Assembly (NCBI GenBank): GCA_028386065.3
Contig: JAKUCV010000874.1
Span: forward strand, 97,572-161,571
Length of the DNA stretch: 64,000 nucleotides
Direction of reading: 5' to 3'
Source of the DNA: Turnera subulata
Taxonomy: Eukaryota > Streptophyta > Magnoliopsida > Malpighiales > Passifloraceae
Shown here: in pieces, positions 33,975 to 46,332 of the stretch
Position numbering within the stretch: position 1 is the first letter of the stretch
Layout: each line of letters begins with the position of its first letter
The notes under the pieces: generated by a model
The model's database searches: none
Seen by the model: the letters and a program-made list of their open reading frames with translations, nothing else
What the model was told of the DNA's origin: nothing
Translations under genes and position numbers: made by a program

Positions 33975-36900
33975 ATGGATTTAAATCATAAAATATTAGC
34001 TTGGAATTGCTAGGGGGTAGGAGGTGATCCTTTTCGACGTGCTTTTAGAGACTTGGTCTTTACTCATCGGCCAAGTGTGGTAATTATTGTTGAGCCGCAG
34101 GTTCAGTTAGCGGTGGCTGTGGAAACTCTGAGGTTTTGTGAGTTTGATGGGTTTGAAGTGGTTGAGGCAGATGGTCGTTCTGGGGGTATTTGGACTTGTT
34201 GGCAACAACAACATTTATCGGTATCGGTATTGAGGCGCCATGAGCAGTTTTTGCATGTAAGGGTTAGGTTTGTTGGTGGTCAGCCTTGGTTCCTTACCGC
34301 GGTATATGCTAGCCCCACTCCATCTAGGCGTCTGGCCCTATGGCATGAGACAAGGGTGTTGGCGGGCTCTATAACCTCCCTATGGATGCTCATTGGGGAT
34401 TTTAATACTTATTTGGATCAGACGGAGAAGCAAGGGGGCCGACCGGTTTGTATGACTCGGTGTTCCCGTTTCTCTTCTTGGATTTATGATTGTCAATTAT
34501 TGGACTTAGGATTTCATGGGCCTATTTTTACCTGGGAGAAACGGGTTGGTGTCAGAAGGGAACCTGTTGCTGAGAGGTTGGATAGGGGCTTGGCAAACCG
34601 GTCCTGGAGGACTAGATTTCTGAATACTGAAATTTGGCACCTACCTCGGACTAAATCGGATCATTCCCCTCTTCTGGTACATTTGAATGCACCGGTCTCT
34701 GGTTTGAATCCGAAACCCTTTCGGTTTCAAGCGTCTTGGTTGTTGGACTCCCGTTTCCCTCAAGTGGTGGTTTCGAATTGGAGAGGGGATTTAGTCCTTA
34801 GTGAAGCTATGAAACATCTGCAGGGGGGGTTGATGAAGTGGAATCGTGAGGTTTTTGGTAACATTCTCCGACGAAAGAAAGAGTTGCTAGCACGAATTGG
34901 TGGTATTCAAAGGGCTAAGGCAGCTGGTAGGGCGGGTAATTATTTGTATGAGTTGGAGACGTTGTGGTAAGGTGTTGGCGCAGGAAGAGATGTTGTGGTT
35001 TCAGAAATCGCGAAGTCAGTGGATTCAAAATGGGGATAGAAATACTTCGTTTTTTCATGCATCTACCCTTATTCGTCGGCATCGAAATAAAGTTGCATGC
35101 TTGTTTATTGGGGATGAATGGGTGTTTGATCAGGAGAGATTGTGTGCCTATGTTGTTTCCTATTTTCATGGGTTATTTAGCTGTGACCCAGGTCCTTTGG
35201 TTTCTTTTCAGTTGCGAGGGCGATTTCCTGTTATTGCCCCAGAGAAGCTTGCTGTTTTGGGACAGCCTATTCTTGATGGTGAGGTATTTGGTGCTTTGAG
35301 GCAAATGGCTCCATATAAAGCACCCGGCATTGATGGATTACATGCAGTTTTCTTCCAACATTTCTGGCATGTAGTTGGGCCTACTGTTTGTGCCTCTCTT
35401 CAGCATGCTTTTGATTCTGGTGTTGTGCCTGGGGACCTCAATCGGACTTTGCTTACCCTGATCCCTAAAATTGATAGTCCAGAGGATATCACACAGTTCC
35501 GCCCTATTAGCCTTTGTACTGTTCCGTATAAGCTCCTAACAAAGGTTTTGGCTAATAGACTTAAGTTAATATTGCCAGAACTAATTCTGCCCTTCCAGGC
35601 TAGCTTTGTTCCTGGCCGGCAAATTCATGATAACGTTATTGTAGTCCAAGAAATTGTGCACTCAATGCGTATTAAGTCTGGTGGCGTGGGATTCATGGCT
35701 ATTAAGCTAGATTTGGAGAAGGCTTATGATCGATTGAGTTGGGATTTTATCAAGGATACTCTTGGTGACATTGGCTTGCCGACTTCATTTTGTAACATTC
35801 TAATGTCATGTATATCGACCAGTACTATGCAAGTTCTATGGAATGGGGAGAAAATGAGTAGCATTGGCTCGTCTCGTGGTGTGCGACAATGTGATCCTAT
35901 TTCCTCATATGTCTTTGTGTTGTGCATTAAGCGGCTAGCACAAATGATTTGTGATTTGGTAGGGCGTGAGGTGTGGAGACCGATTGTGATTAACTCGCGT
36001 GCACCTCCAATTTCACACATGTTCTTTGCGGATGATCTTGTTTTATTTGCTGAGGCTAGTATGGAACAGACGACTGTGATCACTCAATGCCTTCATCTTT
36101 TCTGTCCTAGCTCAGGGCAGAAGGTTAGTCATGCCAAATCCAAAGTGTTCTTTTCTAAGAATGTTTCACAAAGCTTAGGGGAGAGTATTGCCGGCCGGTT
36201 GGGTATAGGGCAGACGTCGGATCTTGGACGGTATTTGGGTTTCCCACTTGTGCATGGACGTCTCACAACTAACACGTTCAGACATATTACTGAAAAGGTG
36301 GAACAGAAGCTTGCCGGTTGGAAAGTCTCTAGTCTATCTTTTGCTGGCCGCTTAAATTTGGCTCAGTCTGTTATCCAAACGATACCTTACTATTCTATGC
36401 ATATTGTGCCTCTCCCTAAAGGGGTTTGTGATAAAGTTGATAAGGCTACCCGGGGGTTTCTTTGGGGGTTGACGCAAACACACCGTAAGATGTCTCGTGT
36501 TGCTTGGGACACGGTTTGCTGCCAGAAAAAAGATGGTGGTCTGGGCCTTTGTCGTATGCGACAGGCCAATGAAGCTTTCCTCACGAAGCTCGCTTGGGGT
36601 TTAATAACAAAGCCGGATGCTTTGTGGGTCAGATTACTAAGGGCGAAGTATCTTGCTGGCCCTAATATGATTCCATGTGTGAAATGGCGGACTAAAGCTT
36701 CACATGTTTGGAAAGGAATTTGTGAAGCTTGGCCAACTGTGTTAGGGGGTCTAGCATGGATATTTGGTGATGACAGATCTATCCACTTCTGGCGTGACCC
36801 TTGGCTTCCGGGGATGGGGTGTTTAGAGGGTGTCCCGAGGGTGGTGGTACTGGAGGCGTTTCAACAGTATAAGGTAGCTGACTTTCTGCTGCCTTCAGGT

Positions 36901-38084
36901 GCTTGGGATTGGAGACGTCTTCAAGATATACTACCGGTTCATATTATTGATAAATTACGTGATTTTAATCCCTTTCATCATGGTCAAGATGATGTTGTTT
37001 TTTGGGATGGCACGGCATCGGGTGAATGTTCTGTTAAGGCTGTGTATGCTACTCTTTCTCCTTCGCAGGCTGTGATACAAAGGCGTCATTTATGGAGGGT
37101 TATTTGGTCCTGGGCGGGTTTGCCTCGTGCTCGTGGGTTTCTGTGGCAGCTTGGACATGAGGCTCTGTTGACGAATGTGGAGAGACATCGTCGACATCTT
37201 GCTCCTACTGAGCAGTGTGTTCGCTGTCCGAATGGAAGGGAGACTGCTATGCATGCTTTACGTGATTGCCCCTCAAGCTCATGCTGTTTGGAATACTTTG
37301 ATGCCCTCTGCATGCACTCTTACTGCCCTGGGGATGCCATGGCATGACTGGTTGTGTTTTGGACTTGAGGGCCGGTTTTCTTTTTCTGGATCATTGCCAT
37401 CAGGTATCTTCTTTGGCATGGCCCTGTGCTTATTGTGGAAATGTAGGAATGAATATATCTTCTCCCCGAACCCGCGCACGCATACTGTTATTTCTACTTA
37501 TATTATGCAATATGTGAGGAGTTTTCTTGTCCATTCGGTTTCTTCCATTGATGCAGTGTCTGATGGTGTGGCAGATTTGGCCTGGCATTGCCCCCCCTGC
37601 CGGCTCGGTTAAAGTGAATGTTGATGCGGCTGTTAATCCTCAACACGGTGCAGCCGCGACGGGAGGTGTGCTACGGCGGGCGGATGGCTCTTGGGTTCGT
37701 GGGTTCCGGCGCAGGCTGGCACCTTGCTCGGTGTTGCAGGCTGAGTTGCATGCTGTGTATGATGGCCTGACTCTGGCTAGTATGGAGGGGGCCTGGCGTA
37801 TTTGTATTGAGTTTGATAATAAGGAGACTGTGGAGGTGCTCTCTGGTCTTTCCCCTAGTAGGCTTCATTTGATGCCCTTGATACAGGAAATCATGTTATT
37901 AGCTCGCTCGTTCGAGGAGTGCGTATTTAGTCATGTCTTTCGTGAAGGGAATATGGTGGCTGACCATCTAGCTAGAAGTGCATTACATGATTCTGTTGGC
38001 TGTGTTTTTATTCAGTATCCACCTTCTGCTTGTAACCGTTTGCTACAGGACGATTTGTGTTCTATACCACGGGATGTTATTTAG
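33975..38084 (+). pseudogene. LINE ORF2 (endonuclease - reverse transcriptase - zf-RVT - RNase H)
   Basis: The ATG at 33975 opens MDLNHKILAWNC, then TAG at 34011-34013 interrupts the usual WNCRG. Endonuclease motifs follow (MLIGDFNTYLD, LDRGLAN, SDHSPLL). A frame change near 34960 leads into RT with KAPGIDGL, FRPISLC, IKLDLEKAYDRLSWDF and the catalytic FADDLVLF. A zf-RVT domain lies at about 37085-37275. Two more frame changes near 37275 and 37590 precede RNase H (NVDAAV, AELHAVYDGL, HVFREGNMVADHLAR). The apparent RNH acidic residues are kept. Confidence 0.92.
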
Positions 38085-38121
38085 TTAATGCTATCCTATG
38101 CTCGTTCTTGAACAAAAAAAA

Positions 38122-38356
38122 AACTGTTGTTTATTATATATTAAATTTTTTTAATTGATACAGGTTAAATGATATGTCAAACTAATGGATTTATATTCAT
38201 TTCAAGATTGGTGTAACAAATTTTATATGCCGGATATGCTATTTATACATACGCTTTGCTAATTTTGATAACTGCACCTCATTATTAGGCTTAACAGGAT
38301 CATAATTGGGAATTACAACAAAACTTTTCCATATTGGGTGGGATAGAATAAATTAT
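38122..38356. other. Spacer between LINE and Copia element 2
   Basis: It starts with the right LINE target duplication (38122-38136). The remainder is AT-rich former intergenic DNA. The last five bases, ATTAT (38352-38356), may be the Copia target duplication. Confidence 0.6.
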
Positions 38357-38757
38357 TGAAGGAATTCATAGTGCAGGAAACTTACTTATATTTCCTAGCG
38401 ATACAGCGGAAGCTAAGCTCCCGATCTACCGGTCGGTGGAAGTCGTCACGGTTAGTTGGATCGACTTCCGAGTCTCCACAACCTAAACCCTCTGTTCTGT
38501 ACTCTCAATGTTTCCTGTATGTGTTTGTGTTGGTTTTTCCACACACTTGCATTATCACCCATTAGATAAGCAGTTTATAGGAAAAACATAGTTGCCTGGT
38601 TACTGATATTATTCCTTCACTTTACTTTACAGCACAACAATAATCATCCTGCACCCCTTGTGGGTGAACGGATTATGTTGCCTGATTAGTGGAGGTCCCT
38701 ACAACCAGTCATGTCCGTGTACCCCATTGTGGGTGTATCTATCTTTTTATTCCAACA
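38357..38757 (-). repeat. 3' LTR of Copia element 2
   Basis: 401 bp. It lacks about 10 bases present in the other LTR near 45017-45030, which removes one arm of a hairpin. The polypurine tract AATGGGAGA (minus) lies just inside at about 38757-38770. Confidence 0.88.
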
Positions 38758-41579
38758 TCTCCCATTCACACATAATGGGAATGCACACATACAATAATCA
38801 TGAGAAACAAATTCTCTGAGAATCATAGAAATTCATACAAGGAAGTAGATTGTGCGACCAGCATACTCTGAGAGTCAAATGCTATACATCTGTTAGGAGT
38901 ATATAGCCTCTCACAAAAATTTAAGTAGATCAGAAAGTACGCAAGTACCCTAGATCATAAATCACATTAGAAATCTGCTGAAGATCTCTCTTATTAAGAT
39001 ACATTGTATTCACAATTATAACCATAAGTCATAACTGGTGCACCGGTGAATACAAACTAATGTGATTTCGGTCATTGATCTTCCTCTTCTCACGATCCTC
39101 TTAACTAAACTTAACTTGCTTTTCTAGACATATCCCGCCAGACCGAATCAATGTCCATGTTCCTTTGGCAATACACTAAAATAGCAAACATCAAGTTGAA
39201 TCTCAAGTACCTGATCGGAGTCCTGATGGTACACGATAGAGCCACCATAAAGGCTCTGGGTCTCACACAATAATAAGCGGAGATTAAACTTATGTTAACC
39301 CATTTGGTCAGCAAAACACGCACATGGTATGAAACATGTGCTACAGCATTTTCTCCTTTCCAGTAGAGCGTATGTCTTTTCTATAAGGAATGTTGTACAG
39401 ATGATATTTAGACACCATATGTGTCCAAATTTGAGTACACATAAACTTGAACTCACATCTGGCCCACTAAGTAGACTTGGTGAATGTATTCCATCGCTAA
39501 AATGACCTTCTATCATTATACAGTAGACATTCATAATTTTAAGCCATAAGCTCTCAAATTATCCGCCTGATAATTTCGCTTAAAATATGTCTCTTCTCCA
39601 CTTATCACTAAGATATGGAGGCGGTTACCCGTGTGAGAGGGCTAACCTCGTGTCTACTCGACATACTCTTAAACAAATAAATGAAGAATGTGCATAACAT
39701 TCATCCATATATATGTATACAAATCAACTTATTTGATAGCAAGAACATTAAACACAGGTTGTGAGTTTTGGGAAAATGATAAGCATAAAGTGAAGTACTT
39801 AAGCCTACACGATTTTAATGCCTAATGTGTTACACAAACACATCCCAAGGCAAAAGCTTAAACAGTTCATCTGATCACTTGTCTCTTATAGACAGATACT
39901 TCACATTCACAACCTTGCATACAACAATGCCATCTCCATAGTTGTATCAGATGTCTACTTATTTGGTGAAACTAACCATTCTTGGCAATGAAATTGCAGC
40001 CTCACTGTCATAGTCGACTAACACTAGATCAATGTTCTATGCATTATCCATCACATAATCCAAGAACTCATTCAGCTAAATGACTTTTACACTGCTGAAG
40101 CAAGAGCCACACATTTGGCCTCAATCGCAGACAATAATACACATGATCATTTCTTACTACTTTATGATATGGCGCCATCATTTAGTAAGGAGATATATAT
40201 CCAGATGTAGACTTTTTTACCATCTAGATCTTTTCCATGATCAAGACTTGTGTATTCAACCAAGAAGGATCTTTCCTTGCTTGGTGACAAAGATATAATT
40301 AGCAAAATTCTTTAGACATCAATGATCCTTTTTTTTTTTAACTGCTTATAATGTGCTAGGCCTAGGTCGGATTGACATCTATCTGTTAAGCCATTTGCTT
40401 AACCAATATCTAGTCTATCATACACTATAGTGTATAACAAACTTCCGACTGCGCTTTGTTATGGAACTTGGCTTATTCATCACTCTCATCAGGAGTCCTA
40501 GGACACACGATTTCTCAAAGTATGGCATTTATTGATTTCTCGAAATAATATCTTCAAATCTTAATTTCAAGCTTATATGCAATCTTTATCCATATCATCT
40601 ATCTCGATTGAGATGACAACTAGGTCTTTTACCTTGTTGATTAAACTCTATATCATTTCTAGCTATAAGTATGTCATATACATACTATATGTTAATTACA
40701 AACTTACTTGGTACATGCCTTGAGGATTAGAAGACCAATATAGACTTTGAAGTCTACAAACCTTATGTTTGTGGTCCTCTTCAATGAACCACAGTTTGTT
40801 TCATTTTAATCTCCATTTGAGAAAGGTAATTTTTACATCCGTTTGACGTGATCCAAGGTTTTAAGTTTGAAGTAATAGCTAGAAACATCCATACATAGGT
40901 AAAACTCACAGAAAACGAGATTGATTCTTGTAATCTATCTCTTTCTGTACCTTTTACCTATTAGTTGAGTCTTAAATTTCTCAACTATGCCGCCAGCTTT
41001 GAGCTTGCTTTTGAGAACACATTTGTTCCCAATGACATTGTGTCCTTCAACGAGAATAACCAGTTCTTAAACTTTATTGACTCTCATTATTCCATCTTTT
41101 CTTCGATTGCTTTTGTCCATTTTCCTTTAGAAGAATTTTGAGAAAACCTCTTCTAGGCTCATTTCGTAGGAATTTCATAAAAGACCCACTATTTTATGAG
41201 AATCACACTGATTTGTGATTCAGGTATGTTGTTCCCATTTGAATCAACATGGCTCCCACTCGGATTAAAACGTTAATCTCGCTCCCACTTAGAACAAGAT
41301 CTATCTTTATCGCTTCTACTTGGAACAACAAGATTACTTTTATTCGGACTTGATGATGAGGAAGTTTATTGATGAGAAACTAATTCATCATCTGTTAAAA
41401 TCCTCTCACTCGAATGAAGTAATCCTTGCACGTCTTAATCCTCTTTCTCAAATAAAGATAGGACTTAACCTACCTCACCCTTCTTAGGAAACTCATTCAT
41501 AAAGAATGTGACATTTTGAGGCTTACACTCAGTTACGCTCCCACTGTTTTGCTGGCTTATAAACATATAACCCTTGAGG

Positions 41580-42608
41580 TTAGTGAGTATCTCTTAAGAT
41601 ACTTGTCGTCCTCTGAAGGCACATCTTTCCAAGTAGAGAGAAATAATGTATATAAGCAGCACAACTTCCAAGGTTACTAAAACACTTAGGTCGGGGAAGA
41701 CTATTAGTCCACAACTCATATGGAATGGTTGCAACTGATTTGGTAGGCACTCGGTTAAGTACATAGGCAGCTGTTAATAGAGCATCACCCCAAAAGGTAA
41801 TGGGTAGTTGAGCATGTGCCATCATTGACCTAACCATTTTAAAGAGTGTTCTATTTCGTCTCTCTGCAACACCATTTTGTTAAGGAGTGTAGGGAATGGT
41901 CAACTGATGAGCTATCCCTTTTGTATCACAAACGCCTTTAAATTAGGCCGATAGATACTCACGACCATGATCAGTTTGAATGGCCTTAATCTTTCGGTCC
42001 AATTGATTTTCCACTAAGCTCATATAGTATTGGAAGCATGTTAATGCCTCTGATTTGTGGGAAATCAATTAGACATAACCATACCGAGTATAGTCATCTA
42101 TAAATTTGATGAAATAGTAGGCTTCGTGCCTGGCCCTAATGTTCATGGGCCCATAGATGTCCGAATGGACTAATTGCAAAGGAAATTTGGCTCTAGTCGC
42201 TTTACCGAAAGGTTTTCGTGCTGATTTTCCAGCTAGACAACATTCACAAGTAAACAATTCCACTTGTTCGATGCCTGGAAGCAAATCTTATTTTGCTAGC
42301 CTTTGCATCCTTTGTTGGCCAATATGACCAAGTCTAGCATGCCATAAGTTTGTATCGACGTCATAATTACACGAAGAAACAATCATGGAAAAACAAGCAT
42401 TATTATGAATATCATCCAAATCCATAACATAAAAACCTCCAGTCATATAACCAAAGCCAAATAAAGTTGAACCCAAAGTCAACTTAACAGAGTTGTCATG
42501 AAATAAAAAAAGAAAAACCCAAACTAGATAAAGTCTTGACGGAAATAATGTTTCGACGAATCGAAGGAGCATAGAGAACATCATGTAGAAGAAGGTCTCG
42601 CCCACCAC
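41580..42608 (-). pseudogene. Copia element 2: GAG-pre-integrase and integrase remains
   Basis: Three open stretches in one frame (42608-42288, 42284-42069, 41837-41580). The GAG-pre-integrase motif is LWHARLGHIGQQRMQRLAK. The integrase core starts with CECCLAGKSARKPF, then VHSDIYGPM with the first catalytic Asp, and IKFIDDYTRYGYV. The last stretch is the integrase C-terminal part (LPITFWGDALLTAAYVLNRVP). Stops interrupt the frame between the pieces. Confidence 0.88.
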
Positions 42609-42867
42609 GCAAGACTAACTTGCATGATCCAATTCCTTCTACTGCAACCTTTGAATCGTTGCCTACATATATCCACTTTGTTCCACGTGTAACTCGTCGA
42701 AAGTCAACAAAGGCATCACGTTCCCGCACTATGTGGTCCGTGGCTCCTGATTCTACAATCCACAAAGGATTAGATTCAGTCAGAAAAAACAGAGCTAGAA
42801 ACACAAAGTTCACTAGCACAAGTAAGTGAAAATAGTTTTTGCTTAGGCTCAGTGCATTCACGAGCAT
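42609..42867 (-). pseudogene. Copia element 2: protease region
   Basis: The active-site stretch reads WIVESGATDHIV, where the family normally has D-S-G-A; the catalytic Asp is Glu. Conserved downstream text follows (LLLHDVLYAPSIRRNIISV). It is in a different frame from both gag and integrase. Confidence 0.82.
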
Positions 42868-43773
42868 AGTGACCCTTTTGGTTACACTTAAAGCACTTTA
42901 TATATGCTTTATTGGTATTTCCACCTCGTTTCTTAATGCCTTGTTGTCCCGTCTCGGGCTTCTTTTTGGGCTCAGCTGGCCCAGCTTTTTTTCCCCAATT
43001 CTTCATCTCCGAACCACCCTTGGCCTTGGAAGTTGCCATATGCAACTCAGCTTGTGGCTTTCCAGCCTCAAGCCTTTCCTCCTCTAGCTCAAGGTGTTTC
43101 CGGACATCTTCCAGATTGGCGATTCGAATATTGTGAGTCAGATGCATCTTCATCTGCTCCGAATCATCGAGTAAAGAACGTATGACTGCTTGGATTTACT
43201 GCTCATCAGTCAGAACATGTCCAGAATTCCTTAATTCCCTGATCATATTGGTCATATGCCTCATATATTTTTTTTTATATATATATAGTATGACCAGGAT
43301 TTTTCTTGTAGGAATCAAACCTGATGGTCAAAGACCTCAGCTTTGTCACAGACAAAGTACTGTAACTTGTCCTCAAAGCATTCCACATGGCCATAGCCGT
43401 TGGAATGTCCTTGCAGTCCAAAGAAAAAAAAAACCTCTTCCACTACACTTAACAACGTTTTGTGAGCAGTGGAATCCTTTTTCTTCCAAGCATCATACGT
43501 CTCATGCTCACGTCTGTGCTGAGCTGTATTCCCAGCTTCAGGCTCATTCATGACATGATTGATTGCCTCAAGAGCCTCTTGCTCTTCCAGCACATACTGG
43601 ATTTTCGCACTCCAGACTTCATAATTATCGCCATTCAGCTTCAACCTTTTGTTAACTGCTCGATAATTGCACTTACAGCAGTAGTTATTTTCTTTACACA
43701 AAAGAATAAAGACCAAAAAAATTCGAATCATAAAATACAAGGATTTAATATTCACATACATATTATTATGCAA
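42776..43773 (-). pseudogene. Copia element 2: gag remains
   Basis: The N-terminal part (43700-43320) has KLNGDNYEVWSAKIQYVL and a helical region typical of the Copia gag family (UBN2). It is broken near 43310-43160 by an AT-rich stretch. The C-terminal part (43153-42776) has a basic linker and a zinc knuckle CFKCNQKGHYARECT. The two parts are in different frames. Confidence 0.85.
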
Positions 43774-44948
43774 AGCTATAATTAATTAAGCTAATAGACA
43801 TATGTTTAACCCGGAATCGAAAGTTCACTATGTTCCCAATCATCTTCCTAAGGTTAAATACATAAAGAAAATTAGCCCAACTAATTAACTAAGCTAAGCA
43901 TTTTAATTATGCTTTCATCCAACTTATTTGTTGAAGCATAATTTTTTTTGGTGTCAAACAAATTAACACATATATTAAATGTCAAACTAATTAACATTTA
44001 ATTTTATGATGTTAAACTAATTAACATAGGAAGCATATCATCACAACATCAAATATACACAGAGTATATATATTAATTGCGATACTACTTGAACAAACTA
44101 TCGACCTAGTCTGGTGTTTCTTTTTTAAAAAAAAATTAAAGAAACACTGGTGCTCCCCTAAAAATAACACGCATGTACGGTGTACCCACTTGCAAGTTCA
44201 AGCGTACACATAAAAAAAGAGAGAGCATTTATTTCTTTAAAAAAATGAGCTGAGCATGGGAGACCAACATGCATAGCTATATTCAAAATTATTCCCAATG
44301 TTCATCTTGTTCAAAAAAATATTCCCAAGCATGCACTTTCCTCACTTTCCAAAAAAAAAGAACATAGAGCACAATACTGTTAACCAATCTTTCACATTGC
44401 AACACTACATTGCGCATGCTAAAAAAAATTCAGAAAAAAAAAGGATAAAAGAGGTTCTCAAATAATCTGTCCCTTCTTCATCACTCTTATTTTTCCACAC
44501 ATAGCAGAAAAAAAATCTTACTGCCAAGACAAAAAAAAGGCTAAACCCAAAGAAGTCTTCACCTCCTTCATAACCAAAAAAAATACTTAGACATTCTTAA
44601 GTTGTGCAGCTGAAGACATCGTTAGAGGGGGAGGGGAAGAACACCACAGGTGACACTTTGCATGTCCTGACAGCAGCCATCAGCGACCAGAGGCATGCGT
44701 CACCATCACAGGTTTTAGGGAGGCTCTTAACAAGCCGGGAACCACCATGCAGACTCTGCGCCGCCGTGAGCAGCCGACTCCAGATGAGTTGATCTCGACT
44801 TTTTCGGTTCAACAAGCACAAGGTTTCTTCATGGTTTTTGTTCATGATATGCACATAAAAAAATATGTATAAACTTATTCTATACAATATACATCTCATG
44901 ATAGGCATATCATTATATTTCCAGTCATTCCAGAAACCGAGCCTTTCA

Positions 44949-44960
44949 GCTCCGCTACCA
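44949..44960 (-). other. Primer binding site of Copia element 2, variant initiator-Met type
   Basis: On the minus strand this reads TGGTAGCGGAGC, one base after the 5' LTR. It is the same variant as in the two Ty3/gypsy-type elements. Confidence 0.8.
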
Positions 44961-44961
44961 A

Positions 44962-45372
44962 TGAAGGAATTCATAGTGCAGGAAACTTACTTATATTTCC
45001 TAGCGATACAGCGGAAGCAGGATCGGGAGCTTAGCTCCCGATCTACCGGTCGGTGGAAGTCGTCATGGTTAGTTGGAACGGCTTCTGAGTCTCCACAACC
45101 TAAACCCTCTGTTCTGTACTCTCAATGTTTCTTGTATGTGTCTGTGTTGGTTTTTCCACACACTTGAATTATCACCCATCGGATAAGCAGTTTATAGGAA
45201 AAACATAGTTGCCTGGTTGTTGATATTATTCCTCCACTTTACTTTACAGCAAAGCAATAATCATCCTGCACCCCTTGTGGGTGACGATTATATTGCCTGA
45301 GTGGAGGTCCCGACAACCAGTCATGTCCGTGTACCCGATTGTGGGTGTATCTATCTTTTTATTATTCCAACA
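44962..45372 (-). repeat. 5' LTR of Copia element 2
   Basis: 411 bp. It contains a perfect inverted repeat with arms GATCGGGAGC and GCTCCCGATC and a three-base loop (about 45021-45043). Confidence 0.88.
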
Positions 45373-45567
45373 ATGATTTTGGACTGAAAAATCACCGAAA
45401 TGACGATAATTATTTTCAGTTTTCAATCAAATTACAAACTTAAAAAAAAAAAAATGTAAAACGCAACACTGTCTTCTGATATAGTACTGTTGTCTTAACT
45501 TCGTAACTTTATTGGGAGGAAAATCTAATTATTAATCAAGAGGGCTAGCTAGCTAGCAAGCTAAAAG

Positions 45568-46185
45568 CTAATAGGGACGACGGAAAGATGGTGGAATCAC
45601 CATAAACTTCATCGTCCCATTGTTGCAATGAAATCCATTGCCGCCGCCACAAGCAAAGTAATAGAACCGAAACCTCCGGAGCACAAACTCAAAGCCCTTC
45701 CCGCCTCCATCTGTCACATTTGCAATCATCTGCCCACTCTTTAGGTCACATTCTCTGAAGCTCTTCCTGTTTGGTAGTAAGTACACACTGTGAGGATGCG
45801 TGTTATTGTCGCTTGGAGGATCAAACTTGAACACTGCATGCAAAAGTGCAGATTAATATCCCACATATATATATTTTGACTAGATCACATACTCGATCAG
45901 AATGCAATTAATTGACTCACCTAGAGTGTCATTTAGATAAAAGCGGCCGTGCTTGACAGCCCAGTCGGTGTAGTTCACACCAAACTGCCATTGTCGGGAT
46001 CCGCCTACAACGATCTTGTTGGAAGTGCCAGCAATAGTGGAGTTAAGGCGACTGGGTTTTTGTTTCTGACCCCAGTCGTCGGTGTAGTTAAACCCATATG
46101 ACCTCGGCCTGTTGGCCACACTAACGGCCCACATAGAAACACTTAGCAACAGGACAAGCCCTTGTGCATATGTTAGGCTACCCAT
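45568..46185 (-). CDS. Secreted cupredoxin-domain (plastocyanin-like) protein
   Basis: Two exons, 46185-45921 and 45833-45568, with GT..AG ends (87-bp intron) give 176 residues. I chose the ATG at 46185 because an upstream in-frame extension has no ATG. The first 25 residues are a hydrophobic signal peptide (LVLLLSVSMWAVSVA). The rest resembles plant cupredoxin-superfamily proteins related to phytocyanins: GFNYTDDW, KIVVGGSRQWQFGVNYTDW, FYLNDTLVFKFDPP, HSVYLLP, FEFVLRRFRFYYFACGGGNG and FHCNNGTMKF. The His of HSVY, the Cys of FACG, the His of FHC and the Met of TMKF could bind type-1 copper. There is no obvious GPI tail. It probably acts in the apoplast. Its stop is about 200 bp from Copia element 2. 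Confidence 0.85.
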
Positions 46186-46317
46186 CTTCTCAGAGATCAA
46201 GGGGAACTTGAGAAGTATGTATCTGTGGGATTAGTTAGCTGGCCAATTTTAGAGACAAGAGAAGCAAAAGCTATATCTATAGAAGAAGCTGAAGCTGTGA
46301 TGGATTGAGTTATTAGC

Positions 46318-46332
46318 GTATGTATATATAGC
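46318..46332 (-). promoter_or_regulatory. TATA box of the cupredoxin gene
   Basis: On the minus strand GCTATATATACATAC lies about 135-147 bases upstream of the ATG, a reasonable distance for a plant promoter with a short leader. Confidence 0.5.

Larger units (their letters stand above)
32144..38121 (+). mobile_element. L1-type plant LINE with RNase H domain, full length but inactive
   Basis: Bounded by a 15-bp target duplication and ending in a short poly-A (38114-38124). It contains ORF1 (nucleic acid-binding) and ORF2 (endonuclease, RT, zf-RVT, RNase H). At least one frame change in ORF1 and one stop plus three frame changes in ORF2 show it is dead. The nearly full length (about 6.0 kb) and well-matched target duplication indicate a moderately recent insertion upstream of CPN10 copy 1. 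Confidence 0.95.
38357..45372 (-). mobile_element. Copia LTR retrotransposon 2, degraded
   Basis: LTRs at 38357-38757 and 44962-45372 share ends TGAAGG..CCAACA (plus strand; TGTTGG..CTTCA on the minus). Flanking pentamers ATTAT and ATGAT match at four of five positions. On the minus strand the order is PBS, gag, protease, integrase and RT remains. The gag-PR-IN order before RT defines Copia. Gag, protease and integrase survive as broken frames; the RT-RNase H region (about 38760-41580) has decayed beyond any frame longer than about 70 codons. Confidence 0.9.

Noticed and set aside
37086..37313. Minus-strand open frames within the LINE
   Set aside because: Antisense shadows of ORF2.
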